Shown: positions 57,715 through 64,000 of the stretch, piece after piece
Layout of the letters: each line of letters starts with the position of its first letter
How positions within the stretch are numbered: position 1 is the first letter of the stretch
From: Castor canadensis
Taxonomy: Eukaryota; Chordata; Mammalia; Rodentia; Castoridae
NCBI RefSeq assembly: GCF_047511655.1
Contig: NC_133386.1
Location: 174,551,146 to 174,615,145 of the forward strand
Direction of reading: 5' to 3'
DNA length: 64,000 nucleotides
Position numbers and translations under genes: made by a program
Notes under the pieces: generated by a model
Told to the model about the DNA's origin: nothing
Seen by the model: only the letters and a program-made list of their open reading frames with translations
Databases searched by the model: none

Positions 57715-59250
57715 AAAGGTGAACTAATAACAACACTCCTCAAACTTTTCATGAAATCGAAAGGGAAGGAACACTGTCAAACTCATTCCATGAATGCAGT
57801 ATTACATTCATCCCTAAACTGGACAATGACACAGTAAAAAACATTATAGGTCCAATCTCTTTAATGAACATAAATCCCAAAATCCTTGATAAAATATTAG
57901 CAAACCTGAATTCAACAGCACATCAAAAAGACCATACACCATGATCGAGTCAGTTTCAGGCCCAGGATGTAGAAGTGATTCAACATACACAAGTCATTAA
58001 ATGTAATACAGCATGTTAACAGAAGAAAAGACAAAATATACGTGATAATATAAAAAGATGCATAAAAAAACCTTATAAAATTCAACATCTTTTCATGATA
58101 AAGGCTCTGATGAAACTAGGATTGGTGCAATGTACCTCAACATAGTAGAAGTTAAAATATCCCTGTTTGCAAATCATATACCTAAAAGACCCAGAAAACT
58201 CCACAAAAATATACTAGATATCCTAAACAGCTTCAGCAAAGTAGCAGAATATAAAATCAATTTACAAAAATCAGTAGCTTTTCTATATACCAACAAGGAC
58301 ACACTGTGAAAGCATATAAGAAAATAATATGGCTTCAAAAAATCAAATACCTGGAAGTAAACTTAACAAAGGCTTTAAAATATCTCTATAAATAAAACTA
58401 TAAACCATTGAAGAAAAAACTCAAAGAAGACTACAGAATGTGGAAATATTCCCCATGCTCATGAATTGGTAGAGTTGATATTGTGAAAATAGCTATATTA
58501 ACAAAAGGAATCTATGTGTTCAATGCAATCACCAACAAAATTTCAATGACATTCATCACAGATCTTAAAGTTCATTTGGAAGCACAAAACACCAAATACT
58601 GAGTAAAATGTGCAATGCTGGAGTTTTCACAGTACCCAACTTCAAGCTATATTAAGAGCCATAGCAATAAAAACAGCATGGTACTGGCACAAAAACAGAT
58701 ATGAAAACCAGTGGAACAGAATAGAGGACCCAGATATGAATCTACACAGCTATGCCCACCTCATTTTTGACAAAGGTGCCAAAAACATACGATGGAGAAT
58801 AGATAGTATCCCAACAAATGTTGCTTGAAAAAGTGGTTATTGAAACTGAAGCTAGATCCATGTCTTTCACCCTGTACAAGTATCAACTCATAGTGGATTA
58901 AAGACCTTAATATAACATCTTAAACTTTGAAGCTAGTGTATGAAACAGCAGGGAATACACTGGAATTAATAGGCATGGGCAATGCCTTCCTAAGTAGAAC
59001 TCAAATGGCTCAGCAACTAAAAGAAACTATAGACAAAAGGGACTATGTGAAATTAAAAAGCTTCTGCACAACAAATGAAATGGGCACCAGATTGAAGAGT
59101 CAGCCCACAGAATGGGAGAAAATCTTTGTCAGATATACATATGACAAGAAATTAATAATCAGAATATACATGGAGCTCAAAAAACTAAACTCCCATATAA
59201 TCAAGGACTCAATGAAGAAATGGGCAAATTAAACTAACAAAGCTTTTTCA
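57715..59250 (+). pseudogene. L1-D ORF2, inverted RT to pre-C-terminal segment
   Basis: The plus strand carries RT words out of frame with one another: the post-LKLF region, SITLIPK-like, RPISLMNI-like, QISFRPRM-like and FMIKAL. An internal deletion of roughly 0.3 kb near 58,130-58,150 removes the conserved [12 protein letters not shown] block, and the sequence resumes at EVKISLFANH. The RT active site FADD is FANH at 58,166-58,177, so both catalytic aspartates are lost. Frames at 58,610-58,828 ([20 protein letters not shown]) and 58,927-59,232 (ETAGNTLELIGMGNAFLSRT, KLKSFCTTNEMGTRLKSQPT) are the later ORF2 blocks. Confidence 0.9.
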
Positions 59251-61037
59251 TTATTTCTTTATTTGAAAGTTATAGGGGTGAGTAGAGGTATCAATAATCT
59301 CAAAGAAATGAACTTGTGAAAGTTCAATGTGGTTTCTTTATGATTTCATAAATAACACTTTTATTCTGTTAAAACTTAGTTCCTTCAAAGTAGAAAAGGA
59401 GCCTCCAGTGTAAAGTCTTTCTTCATTATCCTCTATGTGATTGATAATAGCTTGTGTTTGATTTTTCTGCTTATTTAGGATAATCATAGTACATTGTGAT
59501 ATTTACCAGTTTAGATATACTGTATAGTTTAATTTTGTCACTTGAATTGGACCGATTTTACACAAATGAAGACACAACTCAGAGAATTTACCTGGAGATT
59601 GCCAAGTTTTATATATGTTATACATAATATCTATCTATATATATAAAACTCTGCATATATACATGTATACTTTATATTGTCATCTGTATTTCTATGTCTC
59701 TATCTTCAGTTCTTTGTATTAGTGCATATTAACTGTGATATGTGTGTTTCACTGTTTTATTTCCTAAATGCATATAATTTACAATTCATTTTTATAGTGA
59801 TCTTGTCTTCTCTCATATTGCAATGTTTATATTAAAGTTAATGACAACAAAGAAATTTTTTCATTGTAGGATAATTATAGGTTTGGTAGAAGAAACTCTA
59901 TTAAAATCTTATCAAACCTGTAGCCAAACTTATTTTTAGAGGTTCTACCAATTTACACTGCTGACAAAAGTGTGTGAGTGTCCCTTTCACTGTATCCTCA
60001 CAAACAATGAGCCTTTGGTTTCATTAAAAACTTTGTCATTTTTGGAGGTGAAAAAAGTAACACTGTAATTATATTAAGATAATGAGAATGAATGATGATT
60101 CAGTCCATTCAAACTATGAATGCACTTCTGATAGAAATGGTAAAATCATGTTATTATACTGTGCTAATAAAAGCTTTTATACATAAGAGTAAGAGAAAAG
60201 TTCTAAATTTCTTTAGCAGAGATAATTTAAACAAGATTTGAGTAATTATGGAGGACTTACAAGAAGAAATATATCAAACTGGAATTTAAAAATCCACATA
60301 TATAAATCAGAAAGCTAGTTTATATACTGTGTAAAAACAAAACATACACAGAAACATTCCTTAACACCTACATGACACAACAAATTGGAAAGAAGCTACC
60401 ACTAGATATAAATTATATTGTATATGTGAAAATTATAATTAAGATATTAAGTTTTTTGGTGTCAGCACTCAAAAGGTTCAACTAAGCTGGAGGGTAGAAT
60501 CAGTACAGCAATGAATAAATATAATGCACCAAAATGGATAAAACTAGAGGATATTATTTTAAAGGTAATGTCAGTGTAGTGAAGAGACTCCAGTTCACAA
60601 TATAATTTATGAATAACTAGAAAGGAGTTTAACAACTTCAAACACAAATTTAGGATGAGACAGAAATGCTCATTACCCTCATTTAATCAATACATAATGT
60701 AAAAATACATTGAAATATCACACTGTACCTCACTGTTCCTTCTTTGTTTAACCTACAGTGGTAAAGGAATATACTAAGGTTGCCAGGGGATGAAAACATT
60801 TCCTGTTATCCAAGAGTAAGGGTTCATATTTTGTGCCAAATGGCAGTAATTAGATGATCCATACCACAGCATAAATTAAAAGTTCCTTGAATAAGATATC
60901 AAAATATAAATCACTTCCAAACCAAATGATTCAGCACCCCAAGTGTATGTTTGCTATTTGATTCTAAGTAGGTTGTGGCAAATCTGGTGCAGTTAGATGG
61001 TAGAGTGAGAAATTTCTCTAGCATCCGTAAGGTCATT
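59251..61037. other. Unannotated AT-rich sequence with one old L1 piece
   Basis: Mostly unrecognised. A TATATATA-type run at about 59,630-59,660 is a short simple repeat. The 59,935-60,050 L1-like piece is listed separately. The 61-codon minus frame at 60,462-60,647 has no motif. Confidence 0.5.
59935..60050 (-). mobile_element. Old LINE-1 fragment, antisense
   Basis: TTCTACCAATTTACACTGCT, GACAAAAGTGTGTGAGTGTC, CACTGTATCCTCACAAACAA and TTTTGGAGGTG are the complement of the generic L1 3' UTR stretch that precedes the ORF2 stop in old L1s. Short and diverged. Confidence 0.5.
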
Positions 61038-61091
61038 CTCCAATGTTCTCCAATTCCATCCATTTATCAGCAAATGATAGCATTTCATTTT

Positions 61092-61693
61092 TCATGGCTG
61101 CATAAAATTCCATTGTGTATAAATACCACATTTTCTTGATCCATTCATCAGTACCATGGGGCATCTTGGCTGTTTCCATAACTTGGTTATTGTGAATAGT
61201 GCTGCAATAAACATGGGTGTGCAGGTGCCTCTAGAGTAACCTGTGTAAAAGTCTTTTGGGTATATACCGAAGAGTGGTATTGCTGGATCGTATGGTAGAT
61301 CAATGTTTAGCTTTTTAAGTAGCCTCCAAATTTTTTTCCAGAGTGGTTGTACTAGTTTACATTCCACCCGCAGTGTAAGATGGTTCCTTTTCCCCCAAAT
61401 CCTAGCCAACACTTGCTGTTGGTGGTGTTGCTAATGATGGCTATTCTAACAGAGGTGAGGTGGAATCTTAGTGTGGCTTTAATTTGTATTTCCTTTATTG
61501 CTAGAGATGGTGAGCATTTTTTCATGTGTTTTTTGGTCATTTGAATTTCTTCTTTTGAGAAAGTTCTGTTTAGTTCACTTGCCCATTTCTTTATTGGTTC
61601 ATTAATTTTTGGAGAATTTAGTTTTTTATGTTCCCTATATATTCTGGTTATCAGTCCTTTTCTGATGTGTAGCTGGCAAGTATGTTCTCCCAC
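61092..61693 (-). pseudogene. L1-C ORF2 C-terminal segment
   Basis: Two overlapping minus frames, 61,352-61,693 and 61,092-61,412, cover KKLNSPKINEPIKKWASELN, RTFSKEEIQMTKKHMKKCSP, then the cysteine-containing end and ECKLVQPLWKKIWRLLKKLN, DLPYDPAIPLFGIYPK, TCTPMFIAALFTITKLW. A frameshift around 61,350-61,410 separates them. The CysX3Cys-type C-terminal motif is only partly recognisable. Confidence 0.9.
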
Positions 61694-62355
61694 TCTGTGG
61701 GTGGTCTCTTCAGTTTAGAGACCATTTCTTTTGTTGAGCAGAAACTTTTTAGTTTTATGAGATCCCATTTATCTATGCTATCTCTTAGTTGCTGTGCTTC
61801 TGGGGTTCCAATGAGAAACTCCTTGCCTATACCTACTAATTCCAGAGTATTTCCTACTCTTTCCTGTATTAACTTTAGAGTTTGGGGTCTGATATTAAGA
61901 TCGTTGATCCATTTTGAGTTAATATTGGTATAGGGTAATATACATGGATCTAGTTTCAGTTTTTTGCAGACTGCTATCCAGTTTTCCCAGCAGTTTTTGT
62001 TGAAGAAGCTGTCTTTTCTCCATCGCAAATTTTTAACACCTTTGTCAAAGACAAGTTGGTTATAGTTGTGTGGCTTCATATCTGGGTCCTCTATTCTGTT
62101 CCACTGGTCTTCATGTCTGTTTTTGTGCCAGTACCATGCTGTTTTCATTGTTATTGCTTTGTAATATAGTTTTAAGTTGGGTATTGTGATACCTCCAGCG
62201 TTGTTCTTTTTACTGAGTACTGCCTTGGCTATTTGTGGCCTCTTGTGTTTCCATATAAATTTAACGGTAGATTTTTCAATCTCTTTAATGAATGTCATTG
62301 GAATTTTGATGGGAATTGCATTAAACATGTAGATTACTTTTGAGAGTATAGACAT
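61651..62355 (-). pseudogene. L1-C ORF2 thumb and downstream segment, 234 codons open
   Basis: Contains [99 protein letters not shown] and [20 protein letters not shown]. This is the region after the RT catalytic core. The upstream neighbour is separated by stops around 62,400-62,640. Confidence 0.92.
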
Positions 62356-62636
62356 TTTTACTAAGTTGATTCTACCAATCCATGAGCATGGGAGATCTCT
62401 CCACTATCTATAGTCTGTATCAATCACTTTCTTCAGAGGTTTATCGAATTCCTTATAGAGGTCATTCACATCCGTTGGTAAGTTTACACCTAGGTATTTG
62501 ATATTTTTTGAGGCTATTAAATGGTATTATTTTCATATATTCTTTCCCAGTTTGTTCCTGCTACCTTGCTATAGCTATTGATGGTTTTTAGGAGTTTTTG
62601 AGTAGAGTTTTTTGGGTTTTTAAGGTTTAGGATCAT

Positions 62637-63796
62637 ATCATCTGCAAACAGGGATATTTTGACAGTTTTTTACCTATTTATATTCCTTTTACTCCTTCTT
62701 CTTGCCTAATTGCTCTGGCTAGGAATTCCAGTACTATGTTGAATAGGAGTGGAGATAGTGGGCATCCTTGTCTAGTTCCTGATTTTAGAAGGAATGGTTT
62801 CAGTTTTTCTCCATTAAGTATAATGCTGGCTGTAGGTTTGTCATATATAGCTTTTATAATGTTGAGGAACTTTCCTTCTATTCCTAGTTTTCTTACAGCT
62901 TTTATCATGAAATGGTGTTGGATCTTATCAAAGGCTTTTTCTGCATCTATTGAGATGATCAAGTGGTCTTTGCTTCTGTTATTGTGGTTTATTGCGAATA
63001 TTGATTTTCTTATGTTGAACCATGCCTGCTTCCCTGGGATGAAACCTACTTGGTCGTGGTGAGTAATCTTTTTGATATGTTGTTGAATTCAGTTTGCCAT
63101 TATTTTGTTGAGTATTTTTGCATCAATGCTCATTAAAGAGATTGGCCTACAGTTCTCTTTTTTGGAAGTGTCTTTATCTGGTTTTGGGATAAGTGTAATA
63201 CTGGCTTCATGGAACAGTTTAAAGAGGGTTGGTATCAGTTCTTCTTTAAAGGTCAGATAGAATTCAGCAGAGAACCCATCAGGTCCTGGACTTTTCTTTT
63301 TGGGGAGACTCTTGACTGTTACTTCAAATTCATTTTGTGGTATAGATCTATTCAGTTTATTAATATCCTCTTGGTTCAGTTTTGGATGGTCATATGTATC
63401 TTGAAATCTGTCTACTTCTTTAAGATTTTTCAATTTATTTGAATATAGGTTCTAAAAGTAGTCTCTGATGATTTCCTGGATATATTATATGGTGTTTGTT
63501 GTAATCTCCCCTTTTGCATTCCTGATTCTACTAATTTGGGTATTTTCTCTCCTCATTTTAGTCAGGTTTGCCAGGAGCCTATCGATCTTGTTTATTTTTT
63601 CAAAGAACCAACTTTTTGTTTCATTAATTCTTTGTATGGTTCTTTTGGTTTCTATTTCATTGATTTCAGCTCTTATTTTTGTTATTTCTCTCCTGTTTGT
63701 TTTGGGATTTGCTTGTTCTTGTTTTTCTAGGAGTTTGAGATGTATCATTAGGTCATTGATTTGGGATCTTTCAGTCTTTTTAATATATGCACTCAT
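62637..63796 (-). pseudogene. L1-C ORF2 reverse transcriptase region
   Basis: Minus frames in order: 63,485-63,796 (Lys/Glu/Arg-rich linker before [22 protein letters not shown]), 63,089-63,433 ([39 protein letters not shown]) and 62,678-62,962 ([60 protein letters not shown]). After a break comes [12 protein letters not shown]. The FADD active site is intact at 62,637-62,648. Stops between the frames inactivate the copy. Confidence 0.92.
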
Positions 63797-64000
63797 GGCT
63801 ATAAATTTTCCTATCAGGACTGCCTTAGCTGTGTCCCATAGGTTCCGGTAGGTTATGTTTTCATTTTCTTGACTTCTAGGAACTTTTTAATTTCCTCTTT
63901 TATTTCATCAATGACCCATTATTCATTAAGCAATGAGTTATTCAGTTTCCAGCTGTTTGCATGTTTTTTGTCTTTACTTCTGTTGTTGAGTTCTACTTTT

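Larger units (their letters stand above)
56828..59250 (-). mobile_element. LINE-1 copy D: twin-primed (5'-inverted) insertion
   Basis: Left part (56,828-about 57,705) is minus-strand L1: poly-T at 56,828-56,836, the 3' UTR, and the ORF2 C-terminus. Right part (about 57,715-59,250) is plus-strand L1: RT to just before the C-terminus, ending KKLNSHIIKDSMKKWAN. In L1 coordinates the right part lies directly upstream of the left part, with about 0.3 kb missing between them, and they are joined 5' end to 5' end. That is the geometry of twin priming. A simple pair of independent insertions would not be expected to abut at complementary coordinates. No clear target-site duplication was found. Confidence 0.85.
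61038..64000 (-). mobile_element. LINE-1 copy C: ORF2, continuing beyond the window
   Basis: L1 homology starts abruptly at about 61,038 within the last block of ORF2 (the complement encodes NEMLSFADKWMELENI) and continues to the window end, where the region between endonuclease and RT is reached. The final ~30 codons and the 3' UTR are missing, and no poly-T is seen at the left edge. It is the best-preserved ORF2 here, with a 234-codon frame (61,651-62,355). The antisense frames at 62,736-63,062 and 63,468-63,851 (127 codons) are shadows of ORF2. Confidence 0.93.

Noticed and set aside
57417-59250. Two independent L1 insertions in opposite orientation
   Set aside because: The two parts are adjacent and non-overlapping in L1 order and meet 5' to 5', which fits one twin-primed event better. 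Not excluded with certainty because no TSD was found.
63468-63851. 127-codon plus-strand frame rich in hydrophobic residues, looking like a membrane protein
   Set aside because: It is the antisense shadow of the Lys/Glu-rich ORF2 linker of L1-C; complement of such codons gives hydrophobic residues.
1-64000. A bacterial-type or novel multi-gene system (operon, CRISPR, defence island, phage)
   Set aside because: No operon-like gene runs, no spaced direct repeats, no ribosome-binding sites; the composition and repeats are those of a mammalian chromosome.

Overview
This is a gene-poor, AT-rich stretch of a mammalian nuclear genome, almost certainly a rodent. The diagnostic elements are short tRNA-derived ID-like SINEs with A-box and B-box-like motifs, and composite SINEs that fuse a 7SL-like (B1-type) left half to an ID-like right half. 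There are also several LINE-1 subfamilies with rodent-style 3' ends, and older mammal-wide repeats (MIR, L1M, MaLR-type LTR). The SINE and L1 flavours recall beaver (Castor) or a related lineage; that is recall, not a search. I found no exon of a host protein gene, no tRNA, rRNA or CRISPR array. Nearly all long open frames are L1 fragments, their antisense shadows, or chance frames.

Layout: 1-16.3 kb is unique AT-rich DNA with scattered SINEs and L1 3' fragments. 16,388-19,552 is a minus-strand L1 (L1-A) with an intact 5' end but cut off inside the endonuclease domain. 19.6-28.2 kb is unique DNA with a composite SINE, a MIR and tiny L1-type 3'-end insertions. 28,698-36,089 is an essentially full-length minus-strand L1 (L1-B) flanked by a perfect 13-bp target-site duplication. 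36.1-56.8 kb is unique DNA with an ancient LTR, an L1M 3' end and an intronless CHCHD4 (MIA40) retrocopy at 49.9-50.4 kb. 56,828-59,250 is a rearranged L1 (L1-D) whose two halves point in opposite directions, as expected from twin priming. 61,038 to the window end is a minus-strand L1 ORF2 (L1-C) that continues past the edge.

The window is best read as a retrotransposition record. The LINE-1 machinery (ORF1p RNA chaperone, ORF2p endonuclease and reverse transcriptase) explains the L1 copies. It also explains the SINEs and the CHCHD4 retrocopy, which are mobilised in trans. Target-site duplications that I could read by eye delimit seven insertions.

Most notable are the two L1 5' regions. Each carries its own short tandem repeat (about 92-93 bp in L1-B, about 106 bp in L1-A), reminiscent of monomer-type L1 promoters. 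In L1-B one repeat spacing is exactly 93 bp, a multiple of three, and lies inside a 210-codon sense frame upstream of ORF1.
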